Shown here one piece after another: positions 39,741 to 47,793 of a stretch of 64,000 nucleotides of DNA (position 1 is the stretch's first letter; every line of letters begins with the position of its first letter). The stretch is taken from assembly GCF_011393335.1 (NCBI RefSeq), contig NZ_CP049865.1:434001-498000 (forward strand), in the 5' to 3' direction. The position numbers were made by a program, and so were the translations under genes. A model generated the notes under the pieces. It did no database searches. It was not told where the DNA came from and saw only the letters and a program-made list of their open reading frames with translations. The DNA is from Propioniciclava coleopterorum (GTDB lineage Bacteria > Actinomycetota > Actinomycetes > Propionibacteriales > Propionibacteriaceae).

Positions 39741-41790
39741 ACCTCGACGACCTCACCCCCGAGGTGCTGGCGGAACTCACCAACGTCGGCACCGTGCGGC
39801 GCGCGTCCAAGGACCTCGACGTCGCGATCGCCTGGACCGAGGAGCCCGACGGCTCTCTGGTCGCCGAGGCGGACGACGGCACCCGCTGCGTGCTGGGGCC
39901 GGGTCCGTTCGACGACTGGGAGTGCTCCTGCCCGGCCATGTTCCGCTGCCGGCACCTCGTGCGGGCCGTGCTGATCCGGCGCCGCGACCACCCAGCGACC
40001 GGCGGGCGCCCCCGGACGCCGGCCCCGGCGCGTCCGGAGGGCCGCAGGCCGCGCCCGATCCCGAGGCCTCCGCGCAGGCCCCGCCGGAGCCACCGTCCAC
40101 GCAGGCCCCGCAGGACGGGCACCCGGGCGACGCACGCGCGGAGGTCGACCCCGCCCTCGCGGCCCCCGCGGACGCTGCCGATCCCGCGGGCTCTGCCGAC
40201 GCTGCCGCGCCGGCGAACGAGGCTGTGTTCGGGGCGCGGCTGGCCGCCCAGGGCGACCGTCTGGCGGCCGCCGGGATCACGGCGCGGGTCACGACGGTGC
40301 CGCGGCTGCGCGTCCGGCTGCTGCACCCGTTCGACATCGGCGTCCGCTACCCGCTGGGCACCGACGCCCGTTACGCCCGCTGCGAGTGCGGGGCGCCGAC
40401 CTGCGTCCACCTCTACCTGGCCGAGCGCGCCCGCGCGCTCGCCGCGCCCGGGTTGGCCGAGGCGCCCGCCGTCCTGGTGGACACCACGGTGCCGGCCGCC
40501 GATCGCGTCGACGCCGCGCCGTGGCACGCGTGGCTGGACCAACTGCTCGACGTCGGGCTCGGGGCGGCGGACGCCCTCATCGGCGGCGCCGTGCGGCTCG
40601 CGTCCGCCTGGGAGGCGCAGGGACACGTCCACCCCGCCGCCGCGCTGCGCGAGATCATCACCCAGCTGGAGCATCACCGCGGCCACGACGCCCAGTTGTC
40701 GCCCGAACGGCTGCTGCTGCTCATCGGCGAGGTCGAGGCCCGGCTGCGGGCGCTGTCCTTCGACGGCCCCGCGCCGCACGCCGTCGTGGCCGGGCGTCCG
40801 GACGCCGAGGTCGCCGGGGAGTCGGCCCGGCTGCTCGGGCTCGGCGCCGAGTGGACGCACGTGGGCGGCTGGAACGCGCTGCGGGTCTTCCTGCTGGACG
40901 TCCGCACCGGGGCGGTGCTCACCCTGGACGCCGAACGGGAGGACACCGCGGAGGCGCCGGTGCAGCCCGCCGACCTGCTGGCGCAGCGCCGCTCGGGGAC
41001 CGCCCTGCGCGACTGGGCGGTCGGCAACGCGCTGGTGCCCCGGTTCCGGCGGCGGGGCGACCGGATGACGATCGGCCGCACCCGGGTCTCGGTCGCGCCC
41101 AGCCCCGTCCTCGACCTGGCCGGCCTGGGCGCGGTCGTGCCCGACGGGTTCGCCGACGTCGCGGCGCAACTGTCCGGCGTCCCCGGCCCGCTGGGGCCGC
41201 GGCGCCCCGCCGACGGCGTCCTGCCGGCGCCGGTCGCCGCGGTCGGGGAGGTCCGCGTCGACGCCACGGCCGGCCTCGTGACGGCGGAACTGACCGACTC
41301 CTCCGGCGCGACCGCCGACCTGGTGCTGCCCTGGAGCGACCGGACGGCCGAGGGCGCGCGCCGCCTGGTGGGGATGCTCGCCGAGGGCGGCGTCACGGCC
41401 GTCGCGGGCCGGTGGCGCCTGGGCGAGGGCGGCCTCGACGTCGTCCCGACCGCCGTGTGGCTGCCCTCGGGTGTGTTCCTGCCGCAGGGCGACCGCGCTC
41501 TCGGCTGCGACCCGGTCGGTCCGCCCCGGCTCCCCGCGGGCGCGCTCGACCCGTGGCGGGCGGCCTGGGACGCCGTCGCCGGCCCCCTGGGGCGCCTGCT
41601 GATCCTGGGCGGGCGCCGCGGCGCCTCGACCCTGGCGCCGGAACTCGCCCGCGCCGCGGTCGCCGCCGAGGCGTCCGGCCTGCCGCGGCTCAGCGTGGTC
41701 GCGCACGGGCTCGCCACCGCGGTGCGCTCCTCCACGACGCGCCGCGCCGCGTTCGCCGACGCCTGCGTCCTGCTCGCCTTCGCCGACTGA
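39737..41790 (+). CDS. SWIM zinc-finger protein with two fingers (one frame break)
   Basis: The last gene of the operon, about 685 residues. Residues 63-73 (CSCPAMFRCRH) form a SWIM finger, CxC-x5-CxH. A second CxC-x4-CxH finger (CECGAPTCVH) follows near residue 216 after a Pro/Ala-rich linker. The C-terminal 450 residues have alternating strands and no motif I know. The frame changes in the linker, and adding a C to the run 40009-40013 restores it. SWIM fingers bind DNA or proteins and occur in recombination factors and in YehQ, the counterpart in E. coli. Confidence 0.85.
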
Positions 41791-41917
41791 CCCGCACACG
41801 ACCCGCCCGGGCGCGACCCCCTGCGGCGGCGGAGAATGGTCGAGCCGAACGGCCGACCGGCCGCCCTCACCCGCGGCGGACGTTGAGGCGGCGGCGCCGC
41901 CCGGGCAGGCTGGTGCC

Positions 41918-42751
41918 ATGACCGCCGCGCCCGACCTGCCGACCCTCACCGTCGACGACCCCGCCCCGCGCGTCGTCGCGGTGGACATGGACGGGACGTT
42001 CCTGGACGCCTCGTCGCGCTACGACGCCGCCCGCTTCGCCCGGATCCGCGAGCGGATGGACGCCGCCGGCGTCCGCTTCGTGGTGGCCAGCGGCAACCAG
42101 TACCCCCAGCTCGAGCGGTACTTCACCGAGCCCCAGCGGCTCGCGTTCGTCGCCGACAACGGCTCCGACGTCCGCGACCGCGGCGCGGTGCTGCGGCAGT
42201 CGCGGTTCCCCGAGCCGGACGCGCGCCGGATCATCGCCGCACTGCGCGACGTCGTCGGCGGGGAGTTCCTCGCCTCGGGCCCCGGCGGCGCCTACCTGGG
42301 CGACGGCGCCTCGGAGTGGTTCGGCACGTTCATGGCGCGCTACTGCCCGGTCCTGACCCGGGTCGGCACGCTGGAGGAGGTCGCCGACCGGGTGTTCAAG
42401 TTCTCCGCCGACCGGCGCGACCCGCTGCTCCCGGGCGAACTCGAGGCGCTGCAGCGGCGGCTGTCCGACATCGCGCACGTCACCTCGAGCGGGCACCGGA
42501 ACATCGACGTCGTGGTCCCGGGCGTGAACAAGGCGGCCGGCCTGGAACTGCTGACCACACGCTGGGGCGTGCCCGCGACCGCGGTGGCGGCGTTCGGCGA
42601 CGGCGGCAACGACCTGGAGATGCTGCGCTGGGCCGGCTACGGCGTCGCGATGGCGAACGCGCCCGCGCACGTCCGGGCGGCGGCGACCCACGGGGCGCCG
42701 GGCAACGACGAGGCGGGCGTCCTGACGACGCTGGAGACCTGGTTCGGCTAG
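41918..42751 (+). CDS. HAD-IIB (Cof-type) hydrolase
   Basis: A 277-residue phosphatase of the HAD superfamily, Cof/YidA-like. Motif I is VAVDMDGTFLDASSRYD, motif II VVASGNQY, the motif III Lys is in GVNKAAGLELL, and motif IV is AAFGDGGNDLEMLRWAGYGVAMANA. The cap lies between motifs II and III, as in type IIB. Members dephosphorylate sugar phosphates or other small metabolites; the substrate here is unknown. The ATG is six bases after CAGGCT. It is convergent with aroQ and overlaps its end. Confidence 0.93.
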   Translation: MTAAPDLPTLTVDDPAPRVVAVDMDGTFLDASSRYDAARFARIRERMDAAGVRFVVASGNQYPQLERYFTEPQRLAFVADNGSDVRDRGAVLRQSRFPEPDARRIIAALRDVVGGEFLASGPGGAYLGDGASEWFGTFMARYCPVLTRVGTLEEVADRVFKFSADRRDPLLPGELEALQRRLSDIAHVTSSGHRNIDVVVPGVNKAAGLELLTTRWGVPATAVAAFGDGGNDLEMLRWAGYGVAMANAPAHVRAAATHGAPGNDEAGVLTTLETWFG

Positions 42752-43194
42752 TCGGGCTCGACCAGCGCCGCGGCGACGTGCGCCAGCGCCAGGTCGTACC
42801 CGCCCAGGCCCAGGCCCAGGATCGTGCCGCGCACGTAGGGCGAGATCACCATCGTGTGCCGCCACGCCTCCCGCTGGTGGACGTTGGAGATGTGGACCTC
42901 GACGGCGAACGGCACCTGCACGACGGCGTCGGCGATGGCGTAGCTGTAGTGCGACCACGCGCCCGGGTTCAGCACGACCGGCACGTCCTGGGACGCCGCC
43001 TCGTGCAGCCACCCCACGAACTCGCCCTCGTGGTCGGTCTGGCGCACCTCGACGTCCAGCCCGAGCCCCGCCCCCGTCCGCTCCAGGTGCCCGGCGAGCT
43101 GGGCGTGCGTGGTGGCGCCGTACACCTCGGGTTGCCGCTGCCCGAGCCGCCCGAGGTTGACCCCGTTCAGCACCAGGACCCGTCGCCCGGCCAT
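42748..43194 (-). CDS. aroQ: 3-dehydroquinate dehydratase, type II
   Basis: A 148-residue enzyme of the shikimate pathway. It has VLNGVNLGRLGQRQPEVYG with the catalytic Tyr, the Glu/His-containing NPGAWSHYSYAIADAV, and EVHISNVHQREAWRHTMV for substrate binding. The ATG at 43194 is chosen because AAGGAG lies five bases before it and the protein then matches the usual length. The longer open frame upstream has no family similarity. No other shikimate genes are adjacent. Confidence 0.95.
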   Translation of the reverse strand: MAGRRVLVLNGVNLGRLGQRQPEVYGATTHAQLAGHLERTGAGLGLDVEVRQTDHEGEFVGWLHEAASQDVPVVLNPGAWSHYSYAIADAVVQVPFAVEVHISNVHQREAWRHTMVISPYVRGTILGLGLGGYDLALAHVAAALVEPD

Positions 43195-43228
43195 GGGCAC
43201 TCCTTCGTCTCGTGCCGCGGACGCGGGG

Positions 43229-44241
43229 TCAGCGGCGGTGTTCACGGGCGAGCCCGATCTGCAGGTAGGCGGCGGCGAACCGGCCCTTGGCCAGGACGGT
43301 CGCGTACCGCTCGAGCGTCGATCCCTCGTTCGCGGCGATCACGCTGACGCGCACGTCGGCGGTCCGCGCGTTGCCCGCCAGCGCGGTGCGGCGGTCGACG
43401 GCCTCCTCGTCGGAGTGGCCGTCGTCGACGATCACCAGGGTCGGGCGGTCCTCGGACTCGCCGTCGACCGGGTCGGCGAACGGGTCCCGGCGCCCGACCG
43501 AGGCCAGGATCGGCAGCAGCTCCGAGGCGTCCGCGGCGAGCGCCACCCGCCCGGACGCGGTGCGCACCGCCTCGGCGATCCGGCGGGAGGCGCGCGCGGC
43601 GAGCACCGAGGCGCCCCACACCAGCGGCTGGGCGTCGGCGAGTTCGATGGCGAGCGCCTTGGCCGGGTTGGTGGCCAGGTCGATCGCGTAGCCCGACTCG
43701 GTGGCGACGGCGTCCAGGGCGTCGGCGACGGCGGCCGGGTGGGTCTCCTCGCCCAGGCCGAGCCGCTGCAGCGCCGCCAGCGCGACGATCGCGGCCGGGA
43801 ACGGGTCGGAGGTCAGCACGGGCAGCAGGGTGGTGGCGCGGGACGCCGACCCCTGGGCCAGCAGCGAGTCGGCGGGGGCGACGACGAGGAGCCGGGCGCC
43901 GCGGCGCAGCGCCTCGTGCGCGCCGGACAGGTCGCTGCCCTCGCCGCCCAGCACCACGACCAGGTCGAGCGGGCCGACCCAGCCGGGCAGGCGTCCGACC
44001 GACCAGGCCACGAACGGCACCGGGCAGACGGGTTCCAGCACGGCGCGCAGCAGGCGGGCCTCGGGGCCCACCGCGATGACGGCGCGGGGCCGGCTCTCCC
44101 CAGAAGGGAGTCGATGGCGGCCTGGGACTCCGCGACGTCGCGCCGCAGCCGGGCGCCGGCCTCGGCGAGGGGGCGCAGCAGGCCGTCGGCTCCGGCGAGG
44201 ACGCCCGGGTCGTCCAGCCGGCCCTCGTCGAAGACGAGCAT
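43229..44241 (-). CDS. TobH-like SIS-domain protein near the phosphomannomutase gene (one frame break)
   Basis: A protein of about 338 residues related to the actinobacterial TobH/bifunctional phosphoglucose-phosphomannose isomerase group, equivalent in position to mycobacterial Rv3256c. The N-terminal MLVFDEGRLDDPGVLAGADGLLRPLAEAGARLRRD is in one frame. The rest (LDLVVVLGGEGSDLSGAHEALRRGARLLVVAP, GGEG-type SIS region, and the C-terminal DRRTALAGNARTADVRVS) is in another. One added base in the C run 44098-44101 rejoins them as SLLGESRPRAVIAV. The start overlaps the Trm112-like stop. A role in mannose-phosphate metabolism is inferred from location. Confidence 0.82.
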
Positions 44242-44426
44242 CACGGCGCCTTGGTCGAGCGCGCCTCGTCGATCACCAGGATCGGGATGCCGCCGCGCAC
44301 CGGGTAGGCCAGCGCGCAGTCGGGGTCGGTGCACACGAGCTCGGACGCCTCGTAGTCCCAGGCCAGTTGGCCGTGGCAGTGCGGGCAGACCAGCAGCTCC
44401 AGGATGCCGGGGATCAGGTCACTCAT
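44241..44426 (-). CDS. Trm112-family zinc-ribbon protein
   Basis: A 61-residue protein with LLVCPHCHGQL and ELVCTDPDCALAYPVRGGIPILVIDEAR, the two half-ribbons of the Trm112/UPF0434 family. Bacterial members are small zinc-binding proteins of uncertain function. It sits between the phosphomannomutase and the TobH-like gene, overlapping both neighbours, as is common in actinobacteria. Confidence 0.93.
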   Translation of the reverse strand: MSDLIPGILELLVCPHCHGQLAWDYEASELVCTDPDCALAYPVRGGIPILVIDEARSTKAP

Positions 44427-45781
44427 CGGTTCCTCCTGTTGATGATGGCGAGCGCCTCGTCCCGCAGCGCGGCCATGGTGGCCCGGTCGCGGGCCTCGGC
44501 GTTGAGCCGGACCAGCGGCTCGGTGTTGGAGGGCCGGACGTTGACCCACCAGTCGTCGGTGGAGACGGTGACGCCGTCGGTGTCGTCCACCACGCCGCGG
44601 CCCGCGAACGCGGCGCGGACGTCGGCGAGCACCACGCCGGCGTCGGGCACGGTGGCGTTGAGTTCGCCCGAGGGCACGTAACCGTCCACCCGGGCGGCCA
44701 GCTCGGACATGGTGGCGTCGCCGTGGCCCAGCATCGCGAGCACGTTCAGCCCGGCGAGCATGCCGGTGTCGGCGCCCCAGAAGTCGCGGAAGTAGTAGTG
44801 CGCGGAGTGCTCGCCGCCGAAGATCGCGTCGTGCTCGGCCATCGCCGCCTTCACCGAGGTGTGCCCCACCTTGCTGACCACCAGGCGGCCGCCGAGGCGG
44901 GCGACCACCTCGCCGACGGCCCGGGAGGTGATGGTGTTGATGACGATGGTGCCGCCCGGCTCGCGGGCGAGCTCCTGGCCGGCGATCAGCGCCGTGACCA
45001 CCGACGGGGTGACGACCTCGCCCCGCTCGTCGATGATGAAGCAGCGGTCGGCGTCCCCGTCGAACACGAGCCCGACGTCGGCCCCGGTCTCGCGGACGGC
45101 GCGCTGGGCGTCCACCAGGTTCTCGGGGATCAGCGGGTTGGGCATGTGGTGGGGGAAGGTGCCGTCGAGGTCGAGGTACAGCCCGACGACGTCCAGGTTC
45201 AGGGGGCCGAGCACCGCGTCGGTGGTCAGCCCGGCCATGCCGTTGCCGGCGTCCACCACGACCCGGAGCCGCCGCATCCCGTCCAGGTCGACCAGCGAGC
45301 GCAGGTGGGCGGCGTAGCCGTCCAGCACGTCGAGGGTCCGCAGCCCGCCGCGCCGCGGCGCGGGCGGCAGGTCGGGGCCGAGCGCCACCTCGCGCAGGGC
45401 CACCAGGTCCTCGGGCGTCACCGGCGCGGCGCCGGGGAGGCAGAACTTGACCCCGTTGTAGCCGGCCGGGTTGTGGGACGCGGTGAACTGGACGCCGTGC
45501 AGCCCCAGCGTCCCGGAGGCGTACCAGAGGCCGTCGGTCGAGGCCAGCCCGACGTCGACCACCGAGGCGCCCTGCTCGCGGGCGCCCTCGGCGAAGGCGG
45601 CGGCGACGGCCGGGCCCGTGAGGCGCATGTCGCGCCCCATGACGAACTCGCGCCCCGCCAGGTCGAACACGCGGACGTAGGCGGCCCCGACGGCGCGCGC
45701 GCCGTCGAGATCCCACTCGGCGTCAGGGCCGCCGATGAGGCCACGGATGTCGTTGGCCTTGAAGACGGCGGCGGTGATCAC
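44423..45781 (-). CDS. Phosphomannomutase/phosphoglucomutase
   Basis: A 452-residue alpha-D-phosphohexomutase (called manB or pmmA in different species). The phosphoserine loop is TASHNPAGYNGVK, the metal loop DGDADRCFIID, the sugar-binding loop GGEHSAHYYF, and the C-terminal phosphate site RPSNTEPLVRLNAEA. It probably converts mannose-6-phosphate to mannose-1-phosphate for the GDP-mannose made by ManC, encoded 2 kb away. The GTG start overlaps the DUF3499 stop. The order DUF3499-mutase-TobH matches the mycobacterial Rv3258c-Rv3256c block. Confidence 0.96.
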   Translation of the reverse strand: MITAAVFKANDIRGLIGGPDAEWDLDGARAVGAAYVRVFDLAGREFVMGRDMRLTGPAVAAAFAEGAREQGASVVDVGLASTDGLWYASGTLGLHGVQFTASHNPAGYNGVKFCLPGAAPVTPEDLVALREVALGPDLPPAPRRGGLRTLDVLDGYAAHLRSLVDLDGMRRLRVVVDAGNGMAGLTTDAVLGPLNLDVVGLYLDLDGTFPHHMPNPLIPENLVDAQRAVRETGADVGLVFDGDADRCFIIDERGEVVTPSVVTALIAGQELAREPGGTIVINTITSRAVGEVVARLGGRLVVSKVGHTSVKAAMAEHDAIFGGEHSAHYYFRDFWGADTGMLAGLNVLAMLGHGDATMSELAARVDGYVPSGELNATVPDAGVVLADVRAAFAGRGVVDDTDGVTVSTDDWWVNVRPSNTEPLVRLNAEARDRATMAALRDEALAIINRRNR

Positions 45782-46164
45782 CGCTCAAGACTAGCGGCAG
45801 CCTCGTCCAGGTCGGCCACCACACCGAGGTGGCCGCGGCGGCGCGTGACGCGGGGCTGCGGGGGGTCCGCCGGGCCCGCGCCGGGGGCGTCCCAGGTGAG
45901 CCCGACCTCGCGCACGGCGTCGGCCAGCGCGAGCAGGTCGTCGTGGCTGGGGGTGGGCTCCCACTCGTCCAGCGGGAGCCGGATCAGCTCCCAGCCGCGC
46001 GGGGTCGACAGCCCCGCGCAGTGGTCGCCGCACAGGTCGTAGCTGCCCGGCTCGTGCCGGAGCGCGAGCGGTCCCACGACCGCCGCGCGGTCGGCGTAGG
46101 CGTACGTGAGGGTGGCGATCGCCGCCTGTCGGCAGCCCGACTTCGAGCACAGACGCGGTTTCAC
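45778..46164 (-). CDS. DUF3499 family protein
   Basis: A 128-residue conserved actinobacterial protein of unknown role. The N-terminus CSKSGCRQAAIATLTYAYADRAAVVGPLA and later YDLCGDHCAGLSTPRGWELIRL carry two Cys pairs that may bind zinc. I prefer the GTG at 46164: TAGCGT ends seven bases before it, and family members begin just before the first Cys. A start at 46173 would overlap that hexamer. It heads the mutase operon and is divergent from the metallopeptidase-like gene. Confidence 0.87.
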   Translation of the reverse strand: MKPRLCSKSGCRQAAIATLTYAYADRAAVVGPLALRHEPGSYDLCGDHCAGLSTPRGWELIRLPLDEWEPTPSHDDLLALADAVREVGLTWDAPGAGPADPPQPRVTRRRGHLGVVADLDEAAASLER

Positions 46165-46244
46165 CCGGGTCACGCTACCCCCGGGACGTCCCGGCGCCTC
46201 GGACGAGCGCGGGAGTGTCGGCGGGCGTGGCTACAGTGACGGCC

Positions 46245-46685
46245 ATGAGCAAGCGGCGGGAGCGGCACGGCCGGGTGATGCGCGGGCGGTTGGCCCTTCC
46301 GAACCCCTACACCGGTGAGCCCGTGCCCCTGGCGCGTCAGGTGCCGCCGCCGGCGTTCTTCACGCGCTGCGTGACCGACGCGCTCTCCCAGATCGCGCGC
46401 CAGTGCCCGCGCGCGCTCGCGGCGATGGATGTCGGGGTGGAGGACGTACCACCGATGACGCAGGCGTGGGTGGATCGGGTGCCGCTCGCCGCGGCGGTGT
46501 CGGCCACGCCGACGAAGAACGGTCAGGTGGTGGTGTTCCGGCGACCGCTGGAGCGGCGGGCGCGCACCCGCGCCGGGCTCCGGATCCTCGTCTACCGCAC
46601 CATCGTGGAGCAGTTGAGCGACGCCACGGGCATCGCGATCGACGAGATCGACCCTGGCGGGCACCGGGAGGACGAGGAGGACTGA
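46245..46685 (+). CDS. Metallopeptidase-family (Rv3259-like) protein lacking HExxH
   Basis: A 146-residue protein in the position of mycobacterial Rv3259, between DUF3499 and whiB2. The sequence has FTRCVTDALSQI, MDVGVEDVPPM, VVVFRRPLERRARTRAGLRILVYRTIVEQLSDATGIAIDEIDPG, the pattern of the zincin-like family. The position where zincins have HExxH reads VEQLSD, so metalloprotease activity is not expected. TACAGT ends seven bases before the ATG. It is convergent with whiB2. Confidence 0.82.
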   Translation: MSKRRERHGRVMRGRLALPNPYTGEPVPLARQVPPPAFFTRCVTDALSQIARQCPRALAAMDVGVEDVPPMTQAWVDRVPLAAAVSATPTKNGQVVVFRRPLERRARTRAGLRILVYRTIVEQLSDATGIAIDEIDPGGHREDEED

Positions 46686-46689
46686 CGCC

Positions 46690-46944
46690 TCAGACGGCGC
46701 GGCGCTTGAGCTTGCGCCGCTCCCGCTCCGACAGCCCGCCCCAGATTCCGAAGCGCTCGTCGTGACCCAGCGCGTACTCCAGGCACTCGGCCCGGACCTC
46801 GCACGTCTGGCAGACCTTCTTGGCCTCCCGGGTCGAACCGCCCTTTTCGGGGAAGAACGCCTCGGGGTCGGTCTGCGCGCACAGCGCGCGCTCCTGCCAG
46901 CTCAACAGCCCCTCGTCGTCCAGCACCACGATCAGCTCAGGCAT
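46690..46944 (-). CDS. whiB2: WhiB-family Fe-S regulator, WhiB2-like
   Basis: An 84-residue transcription factor with the four cluster cysteines C22, C45, C48 and C54 (CQTCEVRAEC) and the GIWGG turn at 66-70, followed by a basic tail RERRKLKRR. WhiB2-type proteins bind the housekeeping sigma factor and control septation and cell division. The location beside the DUF3499-phosphomannomutase block supports the WhiB2 subtype. GGAGG lies eight bases upstream of the ATG, and a strong promoter is found further upstream. Confidence 0.95.
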   Translation of the reverse strand: MPELIVVLDDEGLLSWQERALCAQTDPEAFFPEKGGSTREAKKVCQTCEVRAECLEYALGHDERFGIWGGLSERERRKLKRRAV

Positions 46945-46990
46945 TCAGTGGACCTCCTCGACGCGCCGACGACCGTACTTGACACACTGA

Positions 46991-47019
46991 ATTACATCGG
47001 TGTCGTTTCGATACGTCAA
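46991..47019 (-). promoter_or_regulatory. Promoter of the whiB2-like gene
   Basis: On the minus strand, -35 TTGACG (47014-47019) and -10 TGTAAT (46991-46996) are separated by exactly 17 bases. This gives a leader of about 40 bases with GGAGG before the whiB2 ATG. It is the only place in this stretch with relatively AT-rich sequence. Confidence 0.7.
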
Positions 47020-47088
47020 GCCGAAACCGTCGGACCCGAGGGGGACACTGCCCTCCGGCGCTACCCGACACGCCGTAGTAGACGGCTT

Positions 47089-47778
47089 TCAGCGCGGGTC
47101 GTCCTCGCCGCGTCCGTCGAGTTCCGGGCGCTGCACGGGGTGCCAGCCGCCCCGGTTCGGATCCGTGGGCCCCGCGCCGGGCGTGCCCTGCGCGGCGTCG
47201 GCGGCCGACGCCCAGACCGTGCCGGCGTTCGGGTCCGGCGTCCAGGCCGGCGGGCCGTCGGCGACGGGCTCGGCAGGGGGCGCCGCGGGTTCGGGCTCGA
47301 CCTCCGCGGCCGCCGGCGGCGCCTCGATCGGGGCGCGCGCCGCGATCCTGCCACCCAGCATCCCCCGCAGGATCAGCCACAGCGTGATGGTGGCGACGAC
47401 CTTGAGCACGATGTCGAGCAGGCCGCCGAGCACCTCCAGCAGGACCGCCAGCGTGCCCGCCGACGCGCTCGCACCGATGAGGGTGCCGGCGATCGTCAGC
47501 AGCGTGCCGACCGTCACGACGACGGCCGCCACGCCCACCAGCTGCGTGGCCCGCGGCGTCGGCGAGGCGAACACGCACGCCCAGACCAGCGCGACCACGA
47601 GGATCACCAGGGTGAGATTCATCGCCGTCAGGGCCATGTCCTGCGACGCGGCGGCCAGCCCGACGCCGGCCCCGAGCGCCAGCACGAACCGGATCACCGC
47701 CAGCACGATGGCGGCGACGGTCACCGCCAGCACGGTCCACGCCGCGGGTTCCCGCAGCCTCATCACGTTGTCGAACAC
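47089..47778 (-). CDS. Membrane protein of unknown function
   Basis: A 229-residue protein with four predicted membrane segments (for example AAWTVLAVTVAAIVLAVIRF, LTLVILVVALVWACVFA, LVGVAAVVVTVGTLLTIAG and VLLEVLGGLLDIVLKVVATI). A cytosolic or outside tail rich in Pro, Ala and Glu follows. I do not recognise a family. The ATG at 47778 gives the longest form; one at 47763 (MRLREPAAW) is also possible. It lies 15 bases downstream of manC on the same strand. Confidence 0.7.
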   Translation of the reverse strand: MFDNVMRLREPAAWTVLAVTVAAIVLAVIRFVLALGAGVGLAAASQDMALTAMNLTLVILVVALVWACVFASPTPRATQLVGVAAVVVTVGTLLTIAGTLIGASASAGTLAVLLEVLGGLLDIVLKVVATITLWLILRGMLGGRIAARAPIEAPPAAAEVEPEPAAPPAEPVADGPPAWTPDPNAGTVWASAADAAQGTPGAGPTDPNRGGWHPVQRPELDGRGEDDPR

Positions 47779-47793
47779 GTTTCCCTTCCCGGC

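Noticed and set aside
43195-43245. Longer aroQ start giving 17 extra residues
   Set aside because: The extension overlaps the end of the neighbouring gene and has no similarity, while the ATG at 43194 has AAGGAG at the right distance and gives the usual type II length.
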